The translations under genes were made by a program, and so were the position numbers. Positions 25,694 through 34,173 of a DNA stretch of 41,859 nucleotides are shown here, in pieces. The stretch lies in the NCBI GenBank assembly GCA_029568995.1, contig JAKPYU010000762.1:1-41859 (forward strand). Direction: 5' to 3'. The notes under the pieces were generated by a model. That model was not told where the DNA came from, did not search any database, and saw only the letters and a list, made by a program, of their open reading frames with translations. How positions within the stretch are numbered: the first letter of the stretch is position 1; each line of letters starts with the position of its first letter. The DNA is from Candidatus Omnitrophota bacterium (lineage in GTDB: Bacteria > Hinthialibacterota > Hinthialibacteria > Hinthialibacterales > JAKPRU01).

Positions 25694-27358
25694 TTTGATT
25701 CCAGGACACTCGTGAACCGCCTGTTGCTCCTGCTTCCCCTATTCTGCCTTCCCCTGACAGGCTGCCTCTCTCAATCCGAGGGGAAGAACTCCTCCTCTTG
25801 CATTATTCCCCTGCTGTACCGTGGCGAGACCGTCCATGACGACCAGGGCAAATTAGCCTTTGTCTACCGCTCCCATCCCATCGAGACCCAAGGTGGCAAA
25901 TCCGTCACTGTAATGATTAATACCCTGCAATTCCACCACTGGAAATGCAGCTGGTTCCTGGAGTCTTTCGGGAACAGCACTCCCCTGAATTCCTCTGAAG
26001 CGATTTCCTGCGGTAATGGCGATGTTCTCGTGGCTCATTTGTTCTATACAAGATTCTTTCCTTTGTCGGATGCGGATCTGGAGAATTGCCGCCCGCGATT
26101 CCTCGCAGTCAGAAAAGAGGGTGTACAATCGTCGCCGCGAAAGCCAAACGTGGCGATTGTTCTTGTCGATGCCATGCGCCCGGATCATCTGCCCGGCGGT
26201 AAATACCCGGATATCATCGCGCCGCACCTGGAGAATATGCGCCTGTTGGGGACGGAATTTACGAACTGGCATTCAACGTCTTCCTCATCACGACCTTCCA
26301 TTGGCTCCATATTCAGCGGCCTTTACCCGCGCGCACATGGCGCAATCCGCCACACAACCGCTGCCGCGTCGTTGTTCCCTGGCGTGAAAACGGTTGCGCA
26401 GTGCTTTCGCAAGCAAGGCTACCGGACAGCCGCCTTCCATTCCAACGCCCAGATATCCGCTCAATTCGGTTTTGACCGTGGCTTTGATATTTACAGGGGT
26501 CCCGTGTGGGACCCCGATGTCATGAAAGAATCGAGCCGTTGGCTGTCATCCACAACTTCGCCGTTCTTTCTGTATATTCACCTGATCCGTCTTCATGCTC
26601 CTTACCAGCCGACAGAGCATTTCGATCATCTCTATAAGGGCATGACCGGCGATCCCGAACACGACCAATACTGTTCCGAGATTACATTAGTCGATCAATC
26701 CATCGGCGAATTCCTTCTGAAAATGATTGAATGGGGACATTTTAATAATACCCTATTCTGGTTCCTGTCGGACCACGGTGAGGAATTCGGTGAGCACGGT
26801 GGTAGATATCACGGTAATACCCTTTATGAGGAAAGCATCCGCACACTGTCGATCCTCGTTCATCCGTCGATTGTTCCGTTAGATTCCTATTGCGATTGTG
26901 CTGCAAGTCACGTCGATGTTCTGCCGACATTGTGTTCTTTCATGGATGCACAGACACCGGAGGCAGTCCAGGGCGTCGATCTGTCCAAAGTGATTGCAGG
27001 GAAGGGAATTGCGGCGCAAGACCGAGCCATATTTGCCCAATCCTACGGCGGCGAAGACTCGAATCCTTTGATATCCATCCGCGATGCGGTGGTGTGGGAC
27101 GGATGGAAGTTGATTGTTCCGTCGCATGGAGACATATACGAACTATACAATCTTAACGACGATTCGGATGAACTGCGGAATATCTATTCTGAGGATCATC
27201 CTGAGGCTGCGCATTTGAAGGCGACAGTCCGGGAATTCTCTGACGAATCGGACAGGATTGCGGAGGGAATGGGGCGCTCGGAAGCGCTGGCCCGCGATCC
27301 GGTAACTCATTCCGATAAGGAATGGGAAAACCTCCGCCAACTCGGCTACATTCGTTAG
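25682..27358 (+). CDS. Sulfatase-superfamily lipoprotein (alkaline-phosphatase fold)
   Basis: The 558-residue product begins with a lipoprotein signal (LPLFCLPLTGC, Cys28 lipidated). The hydrolase domain starts NVAIVLVDAMRPDHL (metal ligand Asp163) and later has LSDHGEEFGEHGGRYHGNTLYEESIR, the second metal-binding part. The active-site strand reads STSSSSRPSIGSIFSGLYPRAHG, which lacks the Cys/Ser-X-Pro-X-Arg motif needed for formylglycine. A Ser near residue 203 may be the nucleophile, so the substrate could be a phosphate ester, phosphonate or sulfate. I chose ATG 25682, since upstream residues come from repeats. The end overlaps convergent truA by 4 bp. Confidence 0.85.
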   Translation: MSDQFDSRTLVNRLLLLLPLFCLPLTGCLSQSEGKNSSSCIIPLLYRGETVHDDQGKLAFVYRSHPIETQGGKSVTVMINTLQFHHWKCSWFLESFGNSTPLNSSEAISCGNGDVLVAHLFYTRFFPLSDADLENCRPRFLAVRKEGVQSSPRKPNVAIVLVDAMRPDHLPGGKYPDIIAPHLENMRLLGTEFTNWHSTSSSSRPSIGSIFSGLYPRAHGAIRHTTAAASLFPGVKTVAQCFRKQGYRTAAFHSNAQISAQFGFDRGFDIYRGPVWDPDVMKESSRWLSSTTSPFFLYIHLIRLHAPYQPTEHFDHLYKGMTGDPEHDQYCSEITLVDQSIGEFLLKMIEWGHFNNTLFWFLSDHGEEFGEHGGRYHGNTLYEESIRTLSILVHPSIVPLDSYCDCAASHVDVLPTLCSFMDAQTPEAVQGVDLSKVIAGKGIAAQDRAIFAQSYGGEDSNPLISIRDAVVWDGWKLIVPSHGDIYELYNLNDDSDELRNIYSEDHPEAAHLKATVREFSDESDRIAEGMGRSEALARDPVTHSDKEWENLRQLGYIR

Positions 27359-28203
27359 TCAGCCTCTGCGTATCCCATCCGCTCCAAGGGCGGAATTTCG
27401 CCCGGATAGGTAATCCGAACAAGTGTAAGTCCATGCGCGGGTGCGGTCTTCCCTGCACGGGATCGGTCACGACTTTCAAGGATGCCTTGAACGTCCTGGG
27501 GAGAAAGCCTGCCGAGTCCAACCTCAATTAACGTGCCGACAATAGTCCGGACCATGTGGCGCAGAAAAGCATGGCCCTCAATCCAGAAATGAAGGCAATC
27601 GGTCTCTTGAAGAAGCACGGCTCCGGTGATCCGTCGGACGGGATTCCGGGCCTCGCAGTGGGTACTGCGAAATGCGCTGAAATCATGAAGGCCGACAAAT
27701 ATTTGTGCGGCTTCCTGCATCGCGGATATATTCAGCGGTCTGTAGATACTAACGGTTGTCCGCCTGATGAGCGGGTCCCGCTGGCGTGAATTGAGAATAC
27801 TGTAACGGTAGGTTCGCCTGCGCGCGTGTCGTCTCGCATCCCAGTTAGGCGGAACGTCTGAGAACGAGGTTACCGCGACATCGGGGGGAAGGTAATAATT
27901 GACTGCCCGATGCAGCGCGTCCGTAGTCAGTTGGGTATCGGAGAAAAACTGCGCGACCTGGTGTTCCGCATGAACTCCGGCATCGGTCCGTCCGGCGGCG
28001 TGAAGGCACGGCAGATCCGGGAGGATATTATGAATGGCTTTAAGTAGCACTCCCTCAACGGATCGCTGGTTATCCTGCATCTGCCACCCACAGAAATCTG
28101 TCCCGTCGTAGCGAAGATCGAGTCGAATGTTACGTTGAGTTGTATGTTCGTCGGGGAATGTCAATCGTTCGATTCTTTCTTTCGCTTGCGCAGTTCCGCC
28201 CAA
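27355..28203 (-). CDS. truA: tRNA pseudouridine(38-40) synthase
   Basis: The 282-residue product has all TruA landmarks: IRLDLRYDGTDFCGWQMQ, AAGRTDAGVHAEHQVAQF with the catalytic Asp in GRTDAGVH, ARRHARRRTYRYSI, and FLRHMVRTIVGTLIEVG. It forms pseudouridine at positions 38-40 of many tRNAs. The start is uncertain: the frame opens with a TTG at 28203, inside the 3' end of rarA, and no start shows a clear ribosome binding site. Overlap with rarA suggests co-transcription. Native TruA usually begins close to the RNIRLDLRYDG segment. Confidence 0.95.
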   Translation of the reverse strand: MGGTAQAKERIERLTFPDEHTTQRNIRLDLRYDGTDFCGWQMQDNQRSVEGVLLKAIHNILPDLPCLHAAGRTDAGVHAEHQVAQFFSDTQLTTDALHRAVNYYLPPDVAVTSFSDVPPNWDARRHARRRTYRYSILNSRQRDPLIRRTTVSIYRPLNISAMQEAAQIFVGLHDFSAFRSTHCEARNPVRRITGAVLLQETDCLHFWIEGHAFLRHMVRTIVGTLIEVGLGRLSPQDVQGILESRDRSRAGKTAPAHGLTLVRITYPGEIPPLERMGYAEAD

Positions 28204-29540
28204 TCCTCAAGGCGTTTCTTGATCTTTGCCTCATGCCCGCGATCCGTCGGCTCGTAGAAAACCTTTCCCTTGAGCAAATCTGGAAGATCTTCCTGAAACA
28301 CAATCGCCTCGTCATCGTCATGGGCGTACTGGTAGCCTTTACCGTAACCGAAATCCTTCATCAGGCGTGTGGGGGCATTGCGTATGTGCATCGGAACGGG
28401 AAGATAGCCGTGTTTCTTTACCGCATCCATGGCCTCTCCGAATGCGCGGTAAACGCGGTTGCTCTTCGGCGCACAGGACACATAAACAACGGCCTCGGCT
28501 AATGCCAGCTCTCCTTCGGGAGTTCCCAGGAAATGATACGAGTCCTTGGCAGCCAGCGTGACGAGCAGCGCCATCGGATCGGCTAATCCGACATCCTCGG
28601 ATGCAAAACGCACAATGCGCCGTGCCAGGTAAAGCGGATCTTCGCCGCCTTCCAGCATGCGTGCCAGCCAGTAAAGCGCGGCCTGCGGATCGCTGTCCCG
28701 CATACTCTTATGGAGCGCCGAGATCAAATTGTAGTGTTCCTCGCCGGACTTGTCGTAGAGAATCCGTTTAGCCTGCAAGGCTTCGCCGCAGACTTTCCGG
28801 TTGATGATCCGCTCTTCCGGGGGGCGACGGCGGAGGAATACGGCGGTCTGCTGCAGATAATTCAGCGCGGTCCGCGCGTCGCCATGGGAGGCACGGGCGA
28901 TAATCTCCAGGGATTCCGCATCGGCGGAGTGAATTGCGCCATCCGATTGAAGGATGCCGAGGCCGCGTTCCAGGATCGTCACCAGATCTCGCTCGCCGAG
29001 GCCATCCAGCTTGAAAACCGTAACGCGAGACAGAAGGGGTCCGACCACCTCAAATGACGGATTCTCCGTTGTTGCGCCGATCAGGTCGACCAGCCCGCAT
29101 TCCACATGCGGAAGCAGCGCGTCCTGCTGGGACTTGTTCCAGCGGTGAATCTCGTCGATGAACAGCACGGTCCGGTTGCCGTGCGCCCGGTTCTGCCTGG
29201 CCTTCTCGACAATGGTGCGAAGATCCTTAACCCCGGACTCGGTCGCGGAGAGTTGAAGGAATTCCGCGCGGGTGACCCCGGCGATGACCCGCGCCAGTGT
29301 CGTCTTCCCGCTGCCGGGCGGTCCCCAGAGAATCATCGAGGGAATACGGTCAATCTCTACCGCCTGCCGCAGCGGTTTCCCCGGCCCAAGGAGTTCGTCC
29401 TGTCCGACGATCTCATCCAGCGTGACGGGTCGCGCCCGTTCGGCGAGCGGAATCCGCTCTTTCGGCACAGGCACGGGGGTTGGCTCCGCCGTTTCGGGTT
29501 CATGCTCAAACAGAGCGCCTTGGGATGGATCTTCATTCAT
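28161..29540 (-). CDS. rarA: Replication-associated recombination protein A (RarA/MgsA AAA ATPase)
   Basis: The product has 459 residues from the ATG at 29540; another ATG at 29570 is possible. After a Pro/Glu-rich leader that includes a clamp-binding-like QGALFE comes LAERARPVTLDEIVGQDELLGPGKPL, Walker A GPPGSGKTTLARVIAG, Walker B VLFIDEIHRWNKSQQDALL, and sensor ATTENPSFEVV. The C-terminal MgsA part (LARMLEGGEDPLYLARRI, RNAPTRLMKDFGYGKGYQYAHD) is complete. RarA acts at stalled replication forks. It overlaps truA downstream and is divergent from the next exported protein gene across 129 bp. Confidence 0.95.
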   Translation of the reverse strand: MNEDPSQGALFEHEPETAEPTPVPVPKERIPLAERARPVTLDEIVGQDELLGPGKPLRQAVEIDRIPSMILWGPPGSGKTTLARVIAGVTRAEFLQLSATESGVKDLRTIVEKARQNRAHGNRTVLFIDEIHRWNKSQQDALLPHVECGLVDLIGATTENPSFEVVGPLLSRVTVFKLDGLGERDLVTILERGLGILQSDGAIHSADAESLEIIARASHGDARTALNYLQQTAVFLRRRPPEERIINRKVCGEALQAKRILYDKSGEEHYNLISALHKSMRDSDPQAALYWLARMLEGGEDPLYLARRIVRFASEDVGLADPMALLVTLAAKDSYHFLGTPEGELALAEAVVYVSCAPKSNRVYRAFGEAMDAVKKHGYLPVPMHIRNAPTRLMKDFGYGKGYQYAHDDDEAIVFQEDLPDLLKGKVFYEPTDRGHEAKIKKRLEDWAELRKRKKESND

Positions 29541-29669
29541 GGCACGATTCGCCTGGTCCCTGCCGGTCATCTGCGAGACGATGATACACTTCGCCCGTTG
29601 ATTATCTTGACGGAACCGGGCGAATCCGCCAAGTGGCGGCTCCGCCCCAGCTTCTTCGGGAGTTTGTTC

Positions 29670-30947
29670 ATGAAGATCGCTTTATCCGCAGTTCTTTGCG
29701 CAATCATCCTGGTCGGCATATCCCTTTCGGCGGGGGCGCAGTCCCTCCTGATCCCGATGGATTCGTCCCAGAAAAACCATCTGAAGGCTTACGGGCTGAC
29801 TTACTGGGCCTTGCAGGAGCCGCGTCGATTCAAGGCGGACTGGCTGCTGAACTATCGCGGCGGCTCGTTTCTGATCCATGAGGTGGACCAGTCCGCCGAA
29901 AGGGCTGCGCTGATGGGGGTTTCATGCCAGCCGGTGGGTCCCAGCGAAATCGCCGAGATTTACAGGACCATCGAGCAGGAGAACATGGACCGCATCCTTC
30001 TCGAAAAGGCCCCCAAAATCGCGGTGTATACACCTCCCACCGCCGAACCGTGGGATGATGCCGTAACCCTGGCGCTGACTTATGCGGAAATCCCCTACGA
30101 AACCCTCTGGGACGAGGAGGTTCTGTTAGGGCGGCTGCCGAATTACGATTGGCTGCACCTGCACCATGAGGATTTTACTGGGCAGTATGGGAAATTCTAT
30201 CGCACCTATCGGAATGCCCCATGGTATTTGGAGCAGGTCAAAACGTTCGAGGCGACCGCTCGCGCCGCCGGGTTCCAGTCTGTCCAGGAACACAAGGCCG
30301 CCGTCGCTGCGCGCGTGGTGGAATACGTGGCCCAGGGCGGATTTCTGTTCGCCATGTGCGCCGCTGTCGATACGTTGGACATTGCCCGTGCCGCCACGGG
30401 CCTCGACATCGTTGCGCCGGAAATCGACGGGGACGGCCTCTCACCCGGATTTCAGGACAAATTGGATTTCACAAAAACGCTCGCTTTTGAAAACTTCCAG
30501 CTGCTCACCGACCCCAACATCTACGAATTCTCCGATATCGACACCGGCAATGCCCCCGCCACCCCCGGATCGCGATATGCCGCCGAGCAGTTCGCCCTGT
30601 TTGAGTTCTCGGCGAAATTCGATCCTGTCCCGACCATGCTGACCCAGGATCATGTCGCACAGGTGCATGATTTCCTCGGCCAGACCAGCGCCTTCCGAAA
30701 GGAGAAAATCAAACCCAGCATCATCATCCTGGGAGAGTTCCCCGGACAAGATGTGGCGAAATACATCCATGGAGTGTATGGGCAGGGAACGTTCACATTT
30801 CTGGCGGGCCATGATCCCGAAGATCGCGAACACCTGGTGGGCGAACACGCCACCGATCTCGCTCAATATCCCAATTCACCGGGTTATCGCCTGATCCTGA
30901 ACAACATCCTGTTCCCGGCGGCGAAGAAGAAGGAACGGAAGACCTGA
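29670..30947 (+). CDS. Exported conserved protein of the 'asparagine synthetase B-like' family, function unknown
   Basis: The 425-residue product has a signal peptide (MKIALSAVLCAIILVGISLSAGA, cleavage before QS). Conserved blocks are LLIPMDSSQKNHLKAYGLTYWAL, WLLNYRGGSF, LEKAPKIAVYTP, PWDDAVTLALTYAEIPYETLWDEE, YDWLHLHHEDFTGQYGKF, GGFLFAMC and, near the end, FTFLAGHDPEDREH and SPGYRLILNNILFPAAKKK. This is the family seen in Bacteroidota and relatives under the name 'asparagine synthetase B'. It has no glutaminase or synthetase motifs and is exported, so that name is almost certainly wrong. GGGAG lies 7 bases before the ATG. Further upstream in-frame codons lie antisense to rarA and were excluded. 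Confidence 0.85.
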   Translation: MKIALSAVLCAIILVGISLSAGAQSLLIPMDSSQKNHLKAYGLTYWALQEPRRFKADWLLNYRGGSFLIHEVDQSAERAALMGVSCQPVGPSEIAEIYRTIEQENMDRILLEKAPKIAVYTPPTAEPWDDAVTLALTYAEIPYETLWDEEVLLGRLPNYDWLHLHHEDFTGQYGKFYRTYRNAPWYLEQVKTFEATARAAGFQSVQEHKAAVAARVVEYVAQGGFLFAMCAAVDTLDIARAATGLDIVAPEIDGDGLSPGFQDKLDFTKTLAFENFQLLTDPNIYEFSDIDTGNAPATPGSRYAAEQFALFEFSAKFDPVPTMLTQDHVAQVHDFLGQTSAFRKEKIKPSIIILGEFPGQDVAKYIHGVYGQGTFTFLAGHDPEDREHLVGEHATDLAQYPNSPGYRLILNNILFPAAKKKERKT

Positions 30948-30960
30948 AGGGTTCTTGATT

Positions 30961-31005
30961 CTTATGTCTGTGTTGGTCCGTGTCTGTCCGCGCTTGTCCG
31001 TGTTC
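30961..31005. repeat. 10-bp tandem repeat tract between convergent genes
   Basis: Units such as TGTTGGTCCG, TGTCTGTCCG and CGCTTGTCCG follow each other at a 10-base period with a shared TGTCCG core. The tract sits between the convergent 'asparagine synthetase B-like' gene and the small helical protein gene. Confidence 0.65.
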
Positions 31006-31010
31006 TCCCC

Positions 31011-31331
31011 TCACGCCTCCTCAAACGCCTTCCGGATTTCCTCGGACCAGAACAGGATTTCCTCGCGAACCAGGTGAGCTGTCTCGGTCAGTTGCTGCCG
31101 GATGGGCAGATGCTCTTGACGAGCGGTCTCGATGCACGGCTCCAGGCTCTCCAGAATCCCCTTCAGTCTCTCCAGCCTTCCCAGGCCGGTCATCCCATAG
31201 TGCAGATGAAGTGACCGGATTTCTTCCTCGCTCTCGCGGCATTGCGCTACGAGCTCACGCGCGGTCTGAATATGTTGCTCGGCGAGACCCTCACGGATCA
31301 TACGTCGCTGTTCGCGGGATGGTTCGACCAT
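31011..31331 (-). CDS. Small helical, coiled-coil-like hypothetical protein
   Basis: The 106-residue product starts MVEPSREQRRMIREG and is almost entirely charged amphipathic helix (RELVAQCRESEEEIRSLHLHY, TARQEHLPIRQQLTETAHL). There is no signal peptide or membrane segment, and I recognise no family. GAGG lies about 10 bases before the ATG at 31331; an alternative TTG at 31355 is less likely. It is the last gene of a minus-strand group after maf (36 bases), so it may be cotranscribed with maf and the ABC permease. Confidence 0.6.
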   Translation of the reverse strand: MVEPSREQRRMIREGLAEQHIQTARELVAQCRESEEEIRSLHLHYGMTGLGRLERLKGILESLEPCIETARQEHLPIRQQLTETAHLVREEILFWSEEIRKAFEEA

Positions 31332-31367
31332 GAAGAAATTACCTCGTGTTGTCAATCGGATGTCCGG

Positions 31368-31970
31368 TCAACGGATGGAAATCAAGTCATCATCGGCGAG
31401 TGGATAGCCCGCCGCATCGAGCATTCGGCTGAGCTCCATGGTAGGAAGCCCGATAATATTATGATACGAACCTTTCACTTCGGTCACAAACCGTCTCGCC
31501 TCTCCCTGTATGGCGTAGGCTCCCGCCTTGTCCATCGGTTCCCCTCCGGAGATGTATTCTGCGATCTCATCGGTTGACAGCGCCCGGAAACAAACCTCCG
31601 ACCGGACCACACGCACTTGCTCCACGGTTCGATCCAGGCAGACCACCGCCAGCCCTGTCCATACTTCATGCCACCGTCCCGACAGCCCGGTAAGCATCGC
31701 TTCGGCATCCCGTGCCGAACGCGGTTTCCCCAGGATTCGGTCATCCACCGATACCACCGTATCCGCGCCGATTACCAGGTGGTCCGAGTAGGAGGAGGCC
31801 ACCCGCAACGCTTTCTCCAATGCAATGCGAGCCACATAGCTGTTCGGCAGCTCATCGAGTATCGGCAGCTCCGCCAGGTCGCTTGCGACAATGTGAAAGT
31901 CCAGCCCCATCTTCCGCATCAACTCGGACCGGCGCGGGGACACGCTCGCCAGAATCAACCCTTTGTACAT
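31368..31970 (-). CDS. maf: Maf-family nucleoside triphosphate pyrophosphatase
   Basis: The product, about 200 residues long, begins MYKGLILASVSPRRSELMRKMG, the Maf signature (S-x-S-P-R-R-x-x-L). Further landmarks are LVIGADTVVSVDDRILGKP with the catalytic Asp, LSGRWHEVWTGLAV, and GAYAIQGEARRFVTEVKGSYHNIIGLP. Maf proteins hydrolyse dTTP/UTP or modified nucleotides and are linked to septum formation arrest. An AGGAG lies right after the permease stop, 14 bases from the ATG but 10 from an in-frame TTG at 31976, which may be the real start. Confidence 0.93.
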   Translation of the reverse strand: MYKGLILASVSPRRSELMRKMGLDFHIVASDLAELPILDELPNSYVARIALEKALRVASSYSDHLVIGADTVVSVDDRILGKPRSARDAEAMLTGLSGRWHEVWTGLAVVCLDRTVEQVRVVRSEVCFRALSTDEIAEYISGGEPMDKAGAYAIQGEARRFVTEVKGSYHNIIGLPTMELSRMLDAAGYPLADDDLISIR

Positions 31971-31992
31971 GGACAAGGAACTCGATCTCCTT

Positions 31993-32967
31993 TCAGCGAC
32001 GCCATCGTTGCAGGAACACCGCCGCAACAATGATAGCGCCTTTCAGAACATACTGGACATTCGAGTCCACATTCTGAAGGTTGAGCACATTGATAATAAT
32101 CCCGATAATCAGCGCACCTGCCAGGGTGTCGATCACTCGCCCCACTCCCCCTGCGAGGCTGGTTCCCCCGATCACTGCCGCCGCAATCGCGTCCAACTCG
32201 TAGGCCAGCCCGTCGCTGGCCGGATTTCCCTGCACCAGCTGGGCACACTGGATGATCCCGCCCAGCGCCGAAAGCAGTCCCGACAGGGCGTACGTCACAA
32301 TAATGGTGAATCCCACGTTGATCCCCGCCAGCCGCGCGGCTTCCTGGTTGCCGCCGATCGCATACAGGTTCCGCCCGTAGCTGGTTTTGCTTAAGACAAT
32401 ATGGAATATCGCCACGACCACGAGGAATAGAATCGCCTGCGCGGGGATCGGAATGAGCCAAAAATCAAATCGGTATGAGATCCAGGCGAATGCCGGATCT
32501 GCACCGTCCGGTCCGTATCCGATAGGCTGGCTTGGACCGCCCGTGATCAGCCGTGCCGCACCACGCACGGCGATCATCAGCGCCAGCGTCGCCACAAATG
32601 GCTGGATCGTTCCCCTGGTAATCAGAAGCCCTGCCAGAACTCCGATCAGGATTCCAGGCAGAAGCGTCAGGAAAATCGTGGGGATTGCGGAAATCTGCGG
32701 CTGCATGAGAAGAACCGCAGCCTGTGTGGAGGCAAACGCCAGTATTGCACCGACCGACAGGTCAATGCCCCCCGTGATGATCACCAGCGTCATGCCGACT
32801 GCCAGGATCCCCTTCACAGAAACCATCCGCACGATTTCCGTCAGGTTGGATGGGTCCAGAAATACCAAGTCTCCCCGACGAATCGGCGAACAGAGACACG
32901 CTGCCAGAAACACCAGCAACAGAACCGGCCAGGGACCGGACAACCGCCGGATCCATTCTTGTCTCAT
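31993..32967 (-). CDS. Sugar ABC transporter permease (RbsC/XylH-like)
   Basis: The 324-residue membrane protein has 8-10 hydrophobic segments and family motifs MTLVIITGGIDLSVGAILAFAS, FVATLALMIAVRGAARLITGG, YGRNLYAIGGNQEAARLAGINV, and ALGGIIQCAQLVQGNPASDGLAYELDAIAAAVIGGTSLAGG. These place it in the BPD_transp_2 group that imports ribose, xylose, galactose or autoinducer-2. No ATP-binding (RbsA) or sugar-binding (RbsB) gene lies next to it in the window, so its partners must be elsewhere. Downstream, maf follows after about 22 bases. Upstream is a repeat-rich gap. Confidence 0.92.
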   Translation of the reverse strand: MRQEWIRRLSGPWPVLLLVFLAACLCSPIRRGDLVFLDPSNLTEIVRMVSVKGILAVGMTLVIITGGIDLSVGAILAFASTQAAVLLMQPQISAIPTIFLTLLPGILIGVLAGLLITRGTIQPFVATLALMIAVRGAARLITGGPSQPIGYGPDGADPAFAWISYRFDFWLIPIPAQAILFLVVVAIFHIVLSKTSYGRNLYAIGGNQEAARLAGINVGFTIIVTYALSGLLSALGGIIQCAQLVQGNPASDGLAYELDAIAAAVIGGTSLAGGVGRVIDTLAGALIIGIIINVLNLQNVDSNVQYVLKGAIIVAAVFLQRWRR

Positions 32968-33039
32968 TCTATCAGGATTCTCCCTCTCACCCCGGAAAAT
33001 AATTTTCTCTCCTGCTGCCTATCGGAGACCTGATTTTCC

Positions 33040-33072
33040 CCCTCTCCCTCCGGGAGAGGGTTGGGGTGAGGG
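33040..33072 (+). repeat. G-rich palindromic repeat
   Basis: CCCTCTCCC, loop TCC, GGGAGAGGG (33040-33060), then TTGGGGTGAGGG. The stem and tail are identical to the copies at 25524 and 38037. Confidence 0.9.
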
Positions 33073-33093
33073 TCCGGTAATGTCTGACGTAGG

Positions 33094-33125
33094 GTGGGGT
33101 CAAGCCCGTCTGCGGGCTACCCCAC
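33094..33125. repeat. Compound hairpin repeat
   Basis: GTGGGGT, two unpaired bases, AGCCCG, loop TCTG, CGGGCT, ACCCCAC give a 13-bp stem with one 2-base bulge. It lies between two G-rich palindromes in the 248-bp gap upstream of the ABC permease. Confidence 0.75.
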
Positions 33126-33141
33126 CAGGGCTGTTCTTGCA

Positions 33142-33205
33142 TCTCCCCCTCTCCATACTTGGAGAGAGGGCCGGGGGGTGAGGACTTCGAGGGCGACCCC
33201 GGGGG
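33142..33205 (+). repeat. G-rich palindromic repeat, TACT-loop subtype
   Basis: CTCTCCA, loop TACT, TGGAGAG (33149-33166), then a long G-rich tail with GGGGGGTGAGG, TTCGAGGGCGAC and GGGGGTGAGGG. The tail resembles the one after the 25524 copy and stops about 10 bases from the 3' end of the CpoB-like gene. Confidence 0.8.
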
Positions 33206-33215
33206 TGAGGGAATC

Positions 33216-33827
33216 CTACTCCCCCCCAAGGTCCTGCAGCGCCTCACGTGCATCCACGGCACTATCGCTGTCCGGATAATTCGTTAAAACAGCCTTGTAT
33301 TCCCGAATCGCGCTGGCATTGTCCTTAAGATACCGGTGGTAAATCTTCCCGATCCGATACTGCGCTTCGGGAGCGTACTGGGAGGCGGGCCATTCCTCGA
33401 TGATCTTGCGAAATTCCCCGATCACCCGCTCGAAATAGGCCGGCTGATCCTTGCGACGGGTGTCGAAAATCGCAACGTGCTGCAATTCCATGGCGACTTT
33501 GTATTGCACTACGGCATCCAGGCCGCCGCCTGCCGCCGTCTCATCCAGTTTGCTGCGCTGGGCGGAAAGGTCCTGCCTCTGTTGTTCGATGATCTGTTGC
33601 TGCTGCTGAATGGTCTCGGATTGTTTCTGAATGGCCGCCCGCAGATCGTCGATCTGGGTCTGCTGGGCTTTCATGGTCTGAAGAAGCTCTTTCAGCGTGG
33701 CCTGAACATCCAGATCCTGCCCGAATGCCGGAGGGGCAAGCCAGATCGTAATCGCCACAAGAACCAGGCCGGTGGGTCGTAGAAATCTGCTCAAATACTC
33801 CGTGAGAAGTGCGTGTCGTTTCACCAT
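33216..33827 (-). CDS. CpoB/YbgF-like periplasmic coiled-coil and TPR protein
   Basis: The 203-residue product has an N-terminal signal segment (GLVLVAITIWLAPPAFG), then a Gln-rich coiled coil (about residues 45-85, QKQSETIQQQQQIIEQQRQ). A C-terminal TPR part follows with GEFRKIIEEWPASQYAPEAQYRIGKIYH and REYKAVLTNYPDSDSAVDAREALQDLG. This is the architecture of CpoB/YbgF, the Tol-Pal-associated protein. No tol or pal gene is nearby, so that assignment rests on architecture only. GGAG lies 5 bases before the ATG at 33827. Confidence 0.75.
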   Translation of the reverse strand: MVKRHALLTEYLSRFLRPTGLVLVAITIWLAPPAFGQDLDVQATLKELLQTMKAQQTQIDDLRAAIQKQSETIQQQQQIIEQQRQDLSAQRSKLDETAAGGGLDAVVQYKVAMELQHVAIFDTRRKDQPAYFERVIGEFRKIIEEWPASQYAPEAQYRIGKIYHRYLKDNASAIREYKAVLTNYPDSDSAVDAREALQDLGGE

Positions 33828-34173
33828 TGGATCTCCGTTAGTCTCTTGAATTGTCCCGCCCACAATAAATACCCCGCCCCGCCGTGTGGAGGGGGATTTC
33901 AAAGCCCTATCTCAACAAGTGGGCGCCCTGTGGAAAACTGGATACTCGTCCCCTGCGTGAGGGGCCTGAGATTCGCTTTCCAGGAAGGACTCCCGTAGAG
34001 CTTCCATCGCCTCGAAATTTCCCGACCATCACGAACGGCGCAGGGATTTTAATATGTACCTTCAAGGTTCCCCTGCTCCAATAACTCTATTCTTTCCAAC
34101 GATGGCAATTTATCAGACCCGATACCGGCGTGCAATCTCTCTCCGGCACCGGCCTCGATGAGCAAAGGGGGGA
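33828..34173. other. 346-base gap without a recognisable gene
   Basis: No reading frame here has a ribosome binding site or protein-like sequence. A short hairpin, CCCCT with AGGGG, lies near 33950. The gap should hold the promoter of the CpoB-like gene, but no clear -35/-10 pair was found. Confidence 0.5.

Noticed and set aside
29106-29669. Upstream extension of the 'asparagine synthetase B-like' frame
   Set aside because: The extra 188 codons are antisense to rarA; the signal peptide and ribosome binding site place the start at 29670.
33884-34084. 66-codon plus ORF in the gap before the Rrf2 gene
   Set aside because: It starts at a GTG with no ribosome binding site and has no recognisable protein features.
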